Below are positions 12,614 through 24,900 of a stretch of 64,000 nt of DNA, in pieces (the stretch's first letter is position 1; each line of letters starts with the position of its first letter). The notes beneath the pieces were generated by a model, which saw only the letters and a program-made list of their open reading frames with translations, searched no databases and was not told where the DNA came from. The position numbers were made by a program, and so were the translations under genes. The stretch is taken from contig NC_073342.2 of NCBI RefSeq assembly GCF_027580225.2, forward strand, positions 16,379,001 to 16,443,000, given 5' to 3'. The stretch is from Misgurnus anguillicaudatus. Taxonomy: Eukaryota > Chordata > Actinopteri > Cypriniformes > Cobitidae.

Positions 12614-15358
12614 CATTATACCACAAGGCAGTTAATGCTTTATTCTGATTGGTTGAGAAATGAATCACAGGTATGCCTTAAAAAACACCAAAGAAATGTC
12701 TGGTAACCGTGGTACAAGCGGTTGCAGCTTGGATGTGTATTGTTTTCGAATAATTCAACGGTTCGTCGTCAATTATTGACTTACTTATTCTGTTTCAAAC
12801 CCATGTGCCTTTCTTCCTTAAGATGAGAAACTTGAAATTCCTGCATTTTTTTTCAACACAATGAAAGTGAAAGTCAACCAGTCTGTCAATAGCTAACGCT
12901 TTGCATGAATTATTTTGTAAAAGAAAGAAATCTCATCTGGGTTTGGAATGGCATGAGAGTACGTAAATGATGATGGAAATAAATTTTTGGGTCTACATCG
13001 CCTTTAAAAGTCATGAATTATTGTTCAAGAGCCATGTTACAGTGCACAACATTTGTAAAAACGTTTTATACATAAGAAATAATTGATGAAGTTAAATTAT
13101 TCGAAAATAATGCACACCCAAGGTTGTAAAACTGTACACCAAGAACTTCTTATCAAAAGATAGTAATCTAAGGATTTTTATTGGTCCAATACAAAGTGAT
13201 ACAGGTAGACAAAATGATGGGTTGTTTCAACCCATGGTATAGGGTCATATATGGACAAACCATTTGGACAAACCATTTAGATACATTACATAAAAAACTA
13301 ACCATAATTCTTACAAAAATCTATAATTAATATAGATTTCACTGACTGTATGTGAACTTCTGGGCATGAGCAGCATATAGTGCGTTTTGTGTAACGCTAA
13401 GTGACATGCCATTAAGCACGTTCAGTGATGTCACTGAAGAAGCATGAATATGGACCATGTGAGAAAAAGCCTTTATCCTTTCACCCCTGTACAGAGTCAC
13501 TGACACCTTGGTTTACAACAGTGATTTATGAGCTTACTAATATAGATGAAGTCAATCTATCTAGCAACAACATCGTCATCAATTTCTTCATTTATTTGAC
13601 ACATGACGCAGAACCTCATTGACATTTTACCTTTTTGTTGTGACATTGCACTAAAAAAAAAACTAAATAAAAAACGCATTGATTTTTATGCTACTTTACC
13701 TTAAAAGTTAAGTTAAACAGCTTCAACTGGTTTTTATAAGTTATGTCAACTATTCACAGGTCAAAACCTAAAATACTACGTTGAAGTTGTTTTAACTTCA
13801 TGCTGCATTTTTTTACACTGCATAAATGTCAGTTATGTTGTCATACTCTCGAGATTTGCGCGAATAAAAGCTGTGCAGCTCTTGCACCAGGCCAACAAGT
13901 CAAGCTGGTTTTTCAAGTGATCAATAAGAAGCAAGAGACAGACGAACCCCAGTGCCTAAGGCCTGAGATTGTCCTTCCAACGTATTAGCTGTTAATACTA
14001 CGAATATCTCCAAGTTCGAAAACTTCACAGCAGGTCTAGCGAGTTTGACGGTACTCTATGTTTAAATGTGTGACAAACATCTGAGTCATTCTTCTTAGTG
14101 TCTTAGTGGGAGCCATCGAGTTCTTAGGGAGAGGCTGGTTCAAAAAGCAATGAATAATAAAGGCTGATAAAAGATGATGGGAATGATTAAACGGCATTGA
14201 ACCAAGCTGGTTTTGTAGGCTGAGCTTGTTTAGTAGGCCTTCTGTTTCAGTATAGACTCACAATGATTTTCAAGCAATGTTTTCTTTTCTTTAAGGGTGA
14301 CAGCCAGGATTAATATACAGTAATCAACATATAAATAAAATCAAACATAAATAGGCATTATGCTACATACACACCAAACGCGGGGCATCGCGTTACTCGC
14401 TCTAGATTACTCGCGGGATTTAACTACGTGTCATGCGAATTTTTCACTCGAGTTGAATATTTTCAACTTGGGCAAAGATGCGTTTGAGGCGAATAGCGCA
14501 TGTTTTTGCATGTAAGTGGACTGCGAAGTGGACTTCACAGGGTATTCCGCCATCTTAAGTGAGATTCCAATCCGAAGGGAACGAACATGTTCAGTTCGAA
14601 GGGCACTGCGCACGGCATAGGGAATCAGGGAACATTGATACATCACTTCACAGGAAGTGGAGAGCGATAATCACCCAACTGTCATTGTGCGCATCACGTG
14701 ATCACCCGTCGGAACGGTCAGACCGCTATGCAATTATATGACAATCGTTTAAAAACACATAAATACACATAGTTAACCAAATGAAAGTTTACTTTCATAT
14801 TTGCATGACAGTTACAGCAGGGCTTCAATTCTGTTAATAGTCAAGTAATAGCAGCAACAGTCAATTAAAGTGTATAATAAACATACGTTTTTCATTACAT
14901 AGTACTCAATGTTTTTTACTGTATACTTTACATGTTTTAAATGTGATAGTAAATAAAAATTAAAATATGAATGTAGTCCTATATATATTTATGTTATATC
15001 AATCTGTGCGACCCCGTCGTTGACTTTCTTTGATGACGTTTGCAGGCCGTTCCAAATGAGCGGTTATTGTCAGTGAAGTCCACTTCAACTGATATACCGT
15101 GCTCAGGGAGTAGGGAGCAGTGAACACTCTGTAGGGACCCTGTCGAATGGAACGCACCTTGGGACTAGGATAAGCCCTGTCCGGGAAAGTGCCCCTAAAC
15201 GTTTAGAAATCCCATCATATAAACCCCAACGTCGCTCTACAGAGAAAATTAGTAAAATTACTTAATTAGTTTCAATTTATGATTATATGCAAAGCATCGA
15301 CCTAAAAGCTGTTATGCACAAGAATCATACTTGTGAATGGAAATACAAAAACTATTAA
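12614..15358. other. Gene-free stretch with eroded inverted repeats
   Basis: No gene seen. About 13702-13822 is a small palindromic repeat (GCTTCAACTG / TTGAAGTTGTTTTAACTTCA). About 14350-15200 contains GC-richer words (GAAGTGGACTTCAC, GAAGTCCACTTCAA) suggesting an eroded foldback element. Confidence 0.45.
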
Positions 15359-15786
15359 GGATTTTATTTCTGCAAAACCTTTTTTTAAGATGTCAAATAC
15401 ATTTTTTGTGTCCCTAGAGTACGTGAAGTTCTAGCTCAAAATCTCATATAGATAATTTATTATAACATGATAAAATTGCCACTTTGTAGGTGTGAGCAAA
15501 TTTTTTTGGGGTGTGTCCTTTTAAATGCAAATGAGCAAAAATCTCTGCACTAGATGGCAGTGCCGTGGTTGAATAGTGCAGATTAAGGGGTGGAATTTCC
15601 CCTTCTGACATCACAAGGGGAGCCAAATTTCAATGAGCTATTTTTTCACATGCTTGCAGAGAATGGTTTACCAAAACTAAGTTACTGGGTTGATCTTTTT
15701 TACATTTTCTAGATTGATACAAGCATTGCAGACCCAAATGTAGCACTTAAACATGGAAAAAGTCAGATTTTCATGATACGTCCCCT
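15359..15786 (-). repeat. AGGGGACAT-type TTAA MITE
   Basis: Bounded by TTAA at 15355-15358 and 15787-15790; runs opposite to the 59267 copy. It supplies the intact sequence that dates the insertions inside the 1211-1771 copy. Confidence 0.78.
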
Positions 15787-15790
15787 TTAA

Positions 15791-16066
15791 TGGATAGTTC
15801 ACACAAAAATTAAAAATCTTCCAAACCTGTGTAATGTTTTTGTTCTGCTCAACACAAAGAAAGACATTTATAATCAAGCAGAAAACAGGAGCACCATTGA
15901 CTACCATAGTAGAAAAGTTAAATACTATGGTGCTCAATAACTGGTGGATTACATTGTTCAGAATATCTTCCTTTATGTTCAGCAGAACAAAGATATTTAT
16001 ACAGGTTTGTAACAAACCTGTGAGTAAATGATGACAGAATTTTAATTTTTTGGGTGAACTATCCCC
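15791..16066. mobile_element. GGATAGTTCAC-type TTAA MITE
   Basis: The ends GGATAGTTCAC and GTGAACTATCC are inverted; internal palindromic arms include AGCAGAAAACAGGAGCACCA. It abuts the preceding MITE through a single TTAA (15787-15790). Other copies: 34583-34872, 37110-37411, 48143-48536 and a left part at about 26239-26450. Confidence 0.82.
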
Positions 16067-17400
16067 CAAAAATTATGCACCAGTTTGCTGACCAAACAAC
16101 TAAAACCATCCCAAATCTAAAAGCCTTAAATGATTTTTAAAATAAAACCTACAGCACTTTTTATTACATGGGGGTTAAAATGTTCTTGTGAAACACTGTA
16201 AAGATTAACAGTGATGTAATATAAATCAGACGCATCACCTCATGCCAAAGCTTTGAGTTCAGTGGTCAAGGGCCGCCCAAATTCTCACACTATTAAACAG
16301 ATCAGAGTATATTTACACTGCAATCATTGCTAAGCAAAGACTTCAAGATATCAAGAGGTCCCTTAAATGCTTAATAGGAAACCATCCTATTAGACTCAGC
16401 AACGAATATGGGCCAAAATTTGAAATGGGTAACAAATCCACACAAACAACTGTACCGTATTGGAACAAACATACTCAAAAGATTACAGAATCAAGAGTTA
16501 AGCAATCATTAATGACTTTGTTTTATCTGTTTGGCCAGACAAAAGCTGTACTATAACCGGCAGAGGAAAGTGGAACTAAACTGGCAATAAAAAGAAATAA
16601 AATATTATATACAGACGTGTATTGTAAGGCACTTACAAACAGTGTACAGCAACAGATTGATGAAAATTTCATGAATAATCATGAAACCCTTCATTTTCCT
16701 CAAGCAAAGGAGGTTGATTGGGTATATATATATATAGCCTCATTTTTTATACAATGCATGAATTAAATGGCAGATGACATGACAGCAAACACTACTGGGT
16801 GGAAAACTCATCATTAAAAATGGAAAGTGGTCATGAAAATCTCAAGATGATATTTCGTGAAACTTCATGAAACTTGTGTTGTGGGTCATGCCTGAGTGTC
16901 ACTGCTTAGACAAGACAGACCGGTTTGACTGTCACACACACCTCTTACATTCAAAAATATCCACCCTTCAAGCTCAGATCAAGCATTACCTCAAAATATT
17001 AAATATTAGCAAAGTACCAATAAAATAATGTCAACACTTTACAGCGTTTTTAACGTTACAATATGTGCAACATAATAATAAAATGACAATTATATATAAC
17101 GGTGAAACTGGAAGGTGAGATACTGGTCCTCCCCCACCTGTTCCTCAGGGAATGACAGATGAGAGGCAAACACAGACACGAGGCATGTTTATCTAATAAG
17201 AACCCTGAAATATATACCTACTGCCAAAATATTGCTGTTTTGAATCTAATCCGGGCGTCTGGGTCTCAAAATCCATCGCCACGAGCGCGTTAAAAAAAAA
17301 AGATTTAAAATGAACATTCGCGCCTTTCGAATTCAAAATCATTTTAATGTTGACCGTTATCTATGAACGTAAAATTTTAAGATTTACAGTTAAGTGAAAC
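16067..17400. other. Gene-free stretch (fa2h intron 1, proximal part)
   Basis: AT-rich; no exon or intact repeat recognised. By position it is the start of the first intron of fa2h. Confidence 0.5.
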
Positions 17401-17524
17401 TTTTCTGTGTAGGCTACCACAGTTCCTGAACCGAAGCCTGACATCTTGCGATGTGACCTCGCATAGAGGTTAACTTCCTCATAAGTGACGGTTCGAGCGA
17501 CTTTCTGCGTGTATTTCTACGTAC

Positions 17525-17827
17525 CTCCATGTCTTCATCTGTGCAGTCTCTGTCGATTTCGCCGATGTAGTACTGCTCCAGCCATCTCCGGGCGTTTTCC
17601 GAGTGCCTGTGCGGTGGACCGTTTAGCTCCGGGCTGATGTCCTTGCCAGAGCGGCGGAGAATGAGCGCCTCTCCGCCCGGGTGCATCCGAAGGAAGCCCG
17701 TCACATCGTACACGCGCGTCCCTACCAGCACCCAGCACGAGTCCTTGGTGCAGTGCTTGGCTACCTCATTTGGCGAGAAAAAGCGAGGCGAAGGCGACAT
17801 TTGACTTTTCATTCGGGGGGCATCCAC
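17525..17827 (-). CDS. fa2h: Fatty acid 2-hydroxylase, first coding exon (cytochrome b5 domain), partial gene
   Basis: FA2H is an ER membrane enzyme that hydroxylates the C2 position of fatty acids used for ceramides and myelin sphingolipids. Its N-terminal cytochrome b5 domain passes electrons to a C-terminal di-iron hydroxylase. This exon encodes 101 residues, essentially the b5 domain: residues 16-45 (FFSPNEVAKH...VYDVTGF), the heme-ligand motif HPGGE with His49, and PPHRHSENARRWLEQYYIGE at 71-90 with His75 as the likely second heme ligand. The PPHRHSxNARRWLEQYY block is diagnostic of FA2H. The exon ends in phase 0 at GAG|GTACGTAG. The first ATG (17827) was used; ATGs at residues 6 and 10 would give lengths closer to the human N-terminus, and none has a strong start context. 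The histidine-box hydroxylase exons were not found in 1-17400, so intron 1 probably exceeds 17 kb and the rest lies off the left edge. Confidence 0.93.
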
Positions 17828-17889
17828 GGTAAAACAGCGAAACGAGAAAGCAAGCAGGTGGGACCCCCACTGACTTTACCCTGTGCTTG

Positions 17890-18560
17890 TTGACTAGTGA
17901 CTAAAACTACTGTCCTTCAACTTCGCGTCTGAGCTGAGTTCATAGCCAGCCCGCTCATTAGCTTATCGTGAATTATTCATGACGCAGGGGCTGTCGCTCT
18001 TTCTGAGCACCTGTTGCACCAACAAGTGGTTAAAGTTTTACAATATTATTAATACCGCGTGTATGTTTTTTGTGTTTACATTGCACGTAAAATCTGTCTG
18101 GTGTTTTATTTCATTAATATTTGTGTTAAAATTTAACTGTGTGTACACTGTGTAAACTTAAACTATATCGATACTTGCTGTGTACCCCCCACCCCCTTTG
18201 TGGGCGGTGGACATGACATAAACCTCTGGTTGTGTTTGCACATAGGGTGCGCCTCAAATTGGCTGTCAATAGAGATTCATGGAATTGTGAGACGTGAGTT
18301 TAGTCAATGAAAGTTTATTTATTTATTTTACTGTGTTAGTTTTATTGTTGTCTTTATTATAAGAATTATTATTAGTAGTAGTAGTATTAGACAGACTGAT
18401 CTGGCGTTTAAATTGTTTTTACTAACATTAAAGTTATACGTTTCATAATTGGTTATAATTAGTTTTCATACAAGCTGTCATTTATATAAATAGTAATATA
18501 ATTCTGTATGAATTTGTTTATTATTTTATTGGTGTGTTTATTTTATGTTGTTTTTTTTAA
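17890..18560. other. fa2h upstream region
   Basis: Putative promoter side of fa2h. It is GC-richer just upstream of the ATG and becomes AT-rich beyond about 18040. No TATA box or diagnostic motif stands out. Confidence 0.4.
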
Positions 18561-18574
18561 CTATGGACATCACA

Positions 18575-18745
18575 CCCCTTTACTGAAAAATCTAGCTAAG
18601 ACTAGCTATGCTAGTAGCTGGTTTAAAGTGGCAGTAGCTGGTCCTTCCAGCCTGGCAAGCTGGTGGGTCAGTTGGTCTTCCAGTCTGACTAGCTAAGTCC
18701 AGCTAGACCAGCTTAAAAAGTGACCAAAACACAGCTAAGTGGCCG
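18575..18745. repeat. AGCTGG-rich repeat fragment
   Basis: Contains reiterated CTAGCT/AGCTGG words (for example GTAGCTGGTTTAAAGTGGCA). A related copy is at 19910-20455. Confidence 0.6.
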
Positions 18746-18785
18746 ATTGCGTAAATAAGTCTTAAAAGTTAGTCATACATTTTTT

Positions 18786-18954
18786 AGGACTGGGCAATAA
18801 TCTAGATTAATCTCATACAAAATAAAAGTACTTTTTTGCATAATATATGAGTTTGTGATGTGTGTAAATGTATATTTAAACACACACACATACATATATA
18901 CACATATTTAAGAATTTTTTTTAAATATCGTTTTTTATTTATATATAATTTAGA

Positions 18955-19018
<64 letters not shown>

Positions 19019-19140
19019 TATAAACGTTTCTTAAATACATACATACATAATAATTATACAGAGCACAAACTCATATATTATGCAAAAAATGACTTTTATT
19101 TTGCATGAGATTAATCTAGATTAATCTATGCCCAGCTCTA
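18786..19140. mobile_element. Palindromic MITE with TAATCTAGATTAAT arms and internal (TA)n
   Basis: The termini GACTGGGCAATAATCTAGAT and, inverted, AGCTGGGCATAGATTAATCT are about 350 bp apart. The arms share AAACTCATATATTATGCAAA in opposite orientation. The centre is a (TA)n tract followed by (CA)n. Relatives: 35808-37056 (split), 39090-39430, and a half copy ending near 38225. Confidence 0.8.
18964..19016. repeat. (TA)n/(CA)n microsatellite
   Basis: About 45 bp of alternating T/A followed by CACACACA, at the centre of the palindromic element. Confidence 0.9.
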
Positions 19141-19909
19141 TTTTTTTTCTTCAAGACTGATCACTGTTTTAAGGATGCTACATAGAAAGGTAGATTGGTC
19201 TAATTTAACCTCCTAAGACCTGAGCTTGGGTTTGGTTTGCATTTTAGATTTCTTCCACCTATTTGGGGTTAGGAAACACCAATAAATATAATACCCAAAT
19301 ATTTTTCTTTGAACTTGAAGCAGTGTAATTGTCCGTGTTTGTGTACAACAAATTCCAGTTATACAAAATTATGTATTATGGTGCAAACAACAAAAAATTT
19401 GATGTCCACGTATGTGGACACACCAGGTCAGGAGGTTAATCCAAATAAAAAGACCCTAACTGATTAGCCCTAACTAATTAGTTAGTCATACTCATTCTTA
19501 AATCACGGCTATGTTTATACAACCTATGGTGGTCTTAGCTGGATTTTTCAGTAAGGACCCCTGCCCAGGTACTTTCTATAGAAAGCTGGTCTGATTTAAT
19601 TTTTGTTTCATTAAGGACAAAATGACCTGTTGAAATTGTAATTGAATATAAACAAGACTTCATGTCAAGCCCTAAAGTGTAATTGTTTGTTTTTGCGGGT
19701 TATTTGCACGTGCTTCACGTTGAATGGCATTGTGATGTCACAAAACACACACCGTTGAACAAACAACAAAACAAAAAGAGGAAAAAGAAAAACATTTAAA
19801 TAGGACAGTGATTATTAACCAATGAAAGCCAATGTTACATGGTTTCAAATTTCAATAAAAATTAAGTGGTCTAAAACTATCCAAAGTTTTATTACTTAAT
19901 ATTTCCCTA

Positions 19910-20455
19910 ATGAAATATCCAGCTGCAAGCTGGGTTTAGGTGGCAGTAGCTGGTTTAAGCTGGCTCCCAGCCTGGCAAAGCTGATCAAGCTGGTGGGTCA
20001 GCTGGTCTTCTAGCCTGACCAGCTAAGTCCAGCTTAAAAATAGACCAAAACACAGCTAGACCACCCCTGCTGAAAAAAACAATAGAACCATTAAAGAAAA
20101 TTCTAATGGTTTCCATTAAAATACCAATAGGAACCATTAGCTTTTACCATTAAAACCACAACACTGTAGTGTGTTTTGGGCCATATTCCATTAGAACCAA
20201 TACACAGAACCAATACATAAAACCAATACATACCATTAGAGACCAACAAAAAACAATACACTGTAGTGTGTTTTGGGGCATATTCCATTAGAATCAATAC
20301 ATATTCCCAATAAAACCAATAAAACCATTAGAATTTTCTGTAATGGTTTTATTGTTTTTTTCAGCAGGGACCTTATTGCTACACCAGCAAAACCAGCAAA
20401 AACCAAGCTGGAGACCAGATAAGACCAGCATAAGCTTTTTTTCAGTAGGGTTAAC
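19910..20455. mobile_element. AGCTGG-type repeat, host of a nested element
   Basis: The left part (19910-20065) has words such as AGCTGGTTTAAGCTGGCTCC. The right part (20370-20455) resumes with ACCAGCAAAACCAGCAAAAA and AAGCTGGAGACCAG. The two halves are separated by the insert at 20066-20369. Confidence 0.65.
20066..20369. mobile_element. Nested MITE with CCTGCTGAAAAAAACAATA termini
   Basis: Left CCTGCTGAAAAAAACAATAG and right TTATTGTTTTTTTCAGCAGG are inverted repeats. Inside, a unit containing CACTGTAGTGTGTTTTGGG and CATATTCCATTAGAA occurs twice, about 98 bp apart. It interrupts the AGCTGG-type repeat. Confidence 0.78.
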
Positions 20456-21800
20456 TAGTATTTAATCATTCAAAACTTCTTAGTTTTACTTTTAACGTCC
20501 ACGCCAATTCCTGCAGTCTTGGGCTCAGTTGAAGTTTGTTGGTGGGGGCTTTTTAGTTTCGTCTCATGGTGGCAGTATTGTCGAGTAAATAAACAGGTTT
20601 GACACTACAAACCTTTTTGAAGAGATCAATTTACACTCATTTAAAATGTTGTTTACATGTTGTTTCACTATAATTAAAATAAAATCATGTTCGAAATTCC
20701 CTGATTATAAAAATGAAAAAATAATTCTATGAATTGTAAAGTAACCAATATTAAACTTTTCACACCTTTAATAAAGTAATACTGTACGTGTAAACTGTAG
20801 CATACTCGACAGAATGATGGGAGGAGCTGCCAAACAGGAAAGACGTTTAGTGGTGTTGGAGTTTGCACCGGTGGTTACTAAGAGATTTATTGCAGCTTTG
20901 TATTTTATGGTGCTGAGTTATACTAATGTCCTGCCTTAGATGAGATAAAGAAATAAGTTAACAGAGGACTCAGAGAATTCTGCTCTCGATATTAAACAAC
21001 GAACAAACAATAGTGCATATTTTTTATGTAGTAAAATGTTTTAGATAAACAATACAGTATACATTATAAACAATGCTTGTGTATGAATGTGAATGATAAA
21101 GCTTGGTTTAACTCTGAGGATAGGAATGTTATCATTACTTCAAATTCCTCTCAACAAAATTTGCAGATATCTGATTTGAATAGTGATTTAAAGTCATATT
21201 TTCTATGTAACGTATGTTGCAGGTCTAGTATGGCCTGTCTTTGAGGTCGAGAATAACAATGCTTGGGCTTTTGTGCCATTGACAACTGCTAAACAAGGCA
21301 ACAATAATGCGGTTAATGTAGTGTTTGGTGGCATGCGCTCGTATTTGCGCAGTTGTGCCACCATAGATGAAGTGTGTAGAGTTTATGAATGCCATTGTTG
21401 CGCTCCATGTTTGTTGACTGGCCAACATAATCATTTCACCTGGTTTGAATGAAACTTCTGTGTTCAATTCTCTACTGCACAAACATGTAACCCACAACAG
21501 CCTTATTGTAACGTAATTGTCAGTAACTTTAATTTATGTCTCTAAGCCACACAAAGCTTCAACCCGAGGTTCACGTGCACCATCTTATGGCACCTGTCAC
21601 GCTCAGAACGTTCCTTTGTTCCCTCCTACGAGACTCTAAATTTATCCACCAGAGACAAAAGTAGCGTGATAATTAAGTGCATGTCACTGCTGCTGAGAAG
21701 CTGAAATGTGAGACCCCCTTTGGCCCATTGTTATGTCCAGTTTGAGGCAGAGGCTGTAAAGAAGATCTGACATCACCTGATGATGTCACAGTTAGGGGGC
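20456..21800. other. Gene-free stretch upstream of the three-exon gene
   Basis: No exon or clear repeat. The distal part (21560-21800) is less AT-rich and may include regulatory sequence for the gene starting at 21951. Confidence 0.4.
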
Positions 21801-21825
21801 GAAACTGCGCTGTTTGGTGCCTAGT

Positions 21826-21870
21826 GATTGGCTACATCTTGTGGTACCTGGATAAACAAGTGGTATAAGA
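21826..21870 (+). promoter_or_regulatory. CCAAT box plus TATA box of the three-exon gene
   Basis: ATTGG (inverse CCAAT) lies at about 21827 and GGTATAAGAG at 21862-21871, roughly 80 bp before the ATG at 21951. This spacing suits a core promoter with a start site near 21895-21900. Confidence 0.55.
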
Positions 21871-21950
21871 GTTGTATACTCGGTGTAGGCGGGTAGAAGT
21901 TGCACTAATTCTGCAGCATCCCTTTGGACAAAATTGCTGGGTTGGTTATT

Positions 21951-24900
21951 ATGGCTACTGTGGTGCCGGTGAGTATTTTAAGAGTTGTTTGGTTGGTTAA
22001 TGCGTTTTGATGATATTGATAAAGATGATAAATTATATATTTCTCCATCTTATTTTTGTATTAAGGATGTTGACATCATGCATGTTTGCATGTTCACACA
22101 AAGGAGTTTGGAGAAGCTGAAACATTTAATTTATAAATGAAATACTGAATTTGCAGGAATGATGCTGTTTAAAAACTTAACACACTGAAAGTTATTGTCA
22201 GTTAGTTTGGATTAAGTTTGGTTTGTTGCTGACTGGGTCAAGTTCTCTTCGTGATATTGGTGTGGATGTATCATGTCTGTAACTTAGAGGCCGATCAGGT
22301 GTCAAGTAAAATAATCTGTGTGTCTTCAGGCTTGTTGAATAGGATGGGTGTGTGTGTGTCTGAAGGCTTTGGTTCCTCAGCATATAGTTAATTAATCATC
22401 TTTTTGGTTCGAAGGGGTTGTAAACGAATAGCTCGGTGAAAGATTTGTTATCAAACGGTCTTCAATGCTGGCGAATCATCCTGTTACTGGATATCCCATA
22501 ATTTAACACTTATATTATATTTCTATCTTTTTTCATAGTGTGCATCTTGCTATGGAATCAGAAGTGTCCAGATTTTTGGGAGGGGGTATGGTGGAGATTA
22601 CATGTCTCTACTACCTTATGGAGGACCCCGAAGGACCCCTCCACGACTGGCCTGCCATGCCCCGGAGATGACGCTGCGTCAGGTATATCGCATGCTGCGT
22701 ATAATGCGTCAGTTGCGCAATAAAGAAGCAGCAGCCGCAGCTGCAGCCGCAAGGTGAGATTTACATTCACCCACACAATACACACACACTGCAAGTCAAA
22801 TTTGGATCATTCTGCAATATTATGTCCCCTTTCTACAAAGCCTATTTATTTTTCCCATAGACTTTTGGATTATCGCAAAAAATAAGCTCTGTGTTTAACA
22901 AAAGTTCATGACACTTGCACGTTTTGTCCAGTTAATTAGATCACACAACTTTTATGAATTCTGAAGTATAAATTAGCTTTTTTATTTCTAGTAAACGCAT
23001 TTAGACTTCAAAATTCCTAAAAGTTAAAGATGTGTTCATCTGTAAATATTTATTTGTTGGACAAAACGTGTAAATGTTAAACTTTTGTTAAACACATCTT
23101 ATTTTTGGTGATAATCCAAAAGTTTATGGGGAAATTAATGGGATTTAGGCATAGTAGTGGACCACCCCTGCATTCAAATTTGTATATTATCAGTACTAAA
23201 TAGTAGTTGAAATTAGATTAACTATGGCTCATGTCATTCAAGACATTTAGATGTACTTTCCCATAACAAAACAGTACATACAGTATAAGTAGGCGAACTG
23301 GGACGCAGGCTACAATTTATTAGCTATTGGTAGACAGATAGGAAAATGAGACAATGTTGTTTTTAAATATATATAAAAATATAGATACATCTCAAAGGCT
23401 GAATGTCAAATCTTATAACCATAACATTTAAAATAATGACAGCATATGAGGAGGTCAAAAGCCGCTAAACGCCAATATTTTTTTCTCCATTAAAATATGA
23501 AATTATTGAACCTAAACACAGGGGCGTCATGCACCAATTTTTTCATTTTTAAAGCTCACAGAAATTTGTGCTTATAGAGACATGAAACGATTTCAGTCTT
23601 TTCCATGGCACTTAAGTTACATTTCTAAAAATGTGAGCGTCCCTGCCTTCATGCAAAAACCTCCAAAATAATAGTATTGACTAACTTTCATATCAAATAC
23701 TATTCAATCGGAAAAAATACACATATTACATCATATTTACATCTGAAACGGCATGTTTTGCACGTTTTGATACATGACTTGTTTAATTGTGTCATTAATG
23801 CATTTTGCACAACAACTTCATTATCCTATAAAATTCATGTCATTTTAGATCCATAACGTATATAAACAACGAAAATTAAATAAGCTATAGCCACGTGACT
23901 GAGTTTAATGTTCAATAACGATTAAAAAAATATGTTTAGATAAAATTATTAGAGAAACGGATTTTTGCATTCAATTTTACCTCATATGTGAGCATTTGTG
24001 ATTCCGCGCCCCCGTGAACTCTGGCGAACTTTGGCGTTGTACCAAGATGAATCTAGAAATCTACTAATATAACGTCGAGACGGTCACATTTTAAACCATA
24101 CATTTTCTACACAGAGGAGGTTAATTACCGTACTGGGGTTTGGAAATGTTGTGAGTGTTGTTTTAATTCCTCAGATAGCAAAATGCACCAGCAACGGCAA
24201 AGAGCTGGTGAGCGCGCTCAGACGTTGATGACGTCTGCGCCTGCGCTGTCTGCAGCGCCTGCCGCCTGAATAAATTAACACGATCAAAAAAAAAACACTA
24301 TCAAAATGGCAAAAATCTGTGACAAGAATGCAGCACAGAATTAATAATATTTTGCATATAAAACAGATTAAAAGACAAACACGCTTCTTTGATTTTGAGG
24401 TGCATGCAAAATCCATTTGGCTCAAAAAACCGAGGCCCCCGATGCCTCTCCCTACACATAAGAGTAGTTATAGACTAATATATTGCAGAGGTCGATATTT
24501 GGATTTTTTTATATTATCTGCATCGGCTGATAAATCTTTTAAATCGGCCAGTAAATTTCTTTATTACTTAAATTTGTTGTTTGTAATGAAAAGACACTCA
24601 GTGTCATTCAATGTAAAAGCCAAAGTCTGACAGACTGTAAAATGACCAATCATTATTCACTTTTTAACATGACGTTATTTTGTGTCACACACAACACCAC
24701 ACTAGTTTAACACACGTATTCAAACAGTACCGTGAGATGCCAGATCCACATTAATTATGTCTTGTAAATATGTTTTAAGTACTTTAAAATGTTATATTCA
24801 TAAATGTTATGCATAACAAATGTTTATATAGTTTCACCAATTTTCTGTTTACTGTAATAACGTTTGTGTTATATCTGCCTCATATCGGCCATACAGCTTA

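Noticed and set aside
12244..12648. 134-codon open frame in the TGCGGAA-rich hAT-like element
   Set aside because: It arises from reiterated short words and extends past the element end; no domain is recognisable, so it was treated as accidental.
18802..19044. 80-codon minus-strand frame rich in Tyr and Ile
   Set aside because: It is the (TA)n/(CA)n tract of a palindromic MITE translated.
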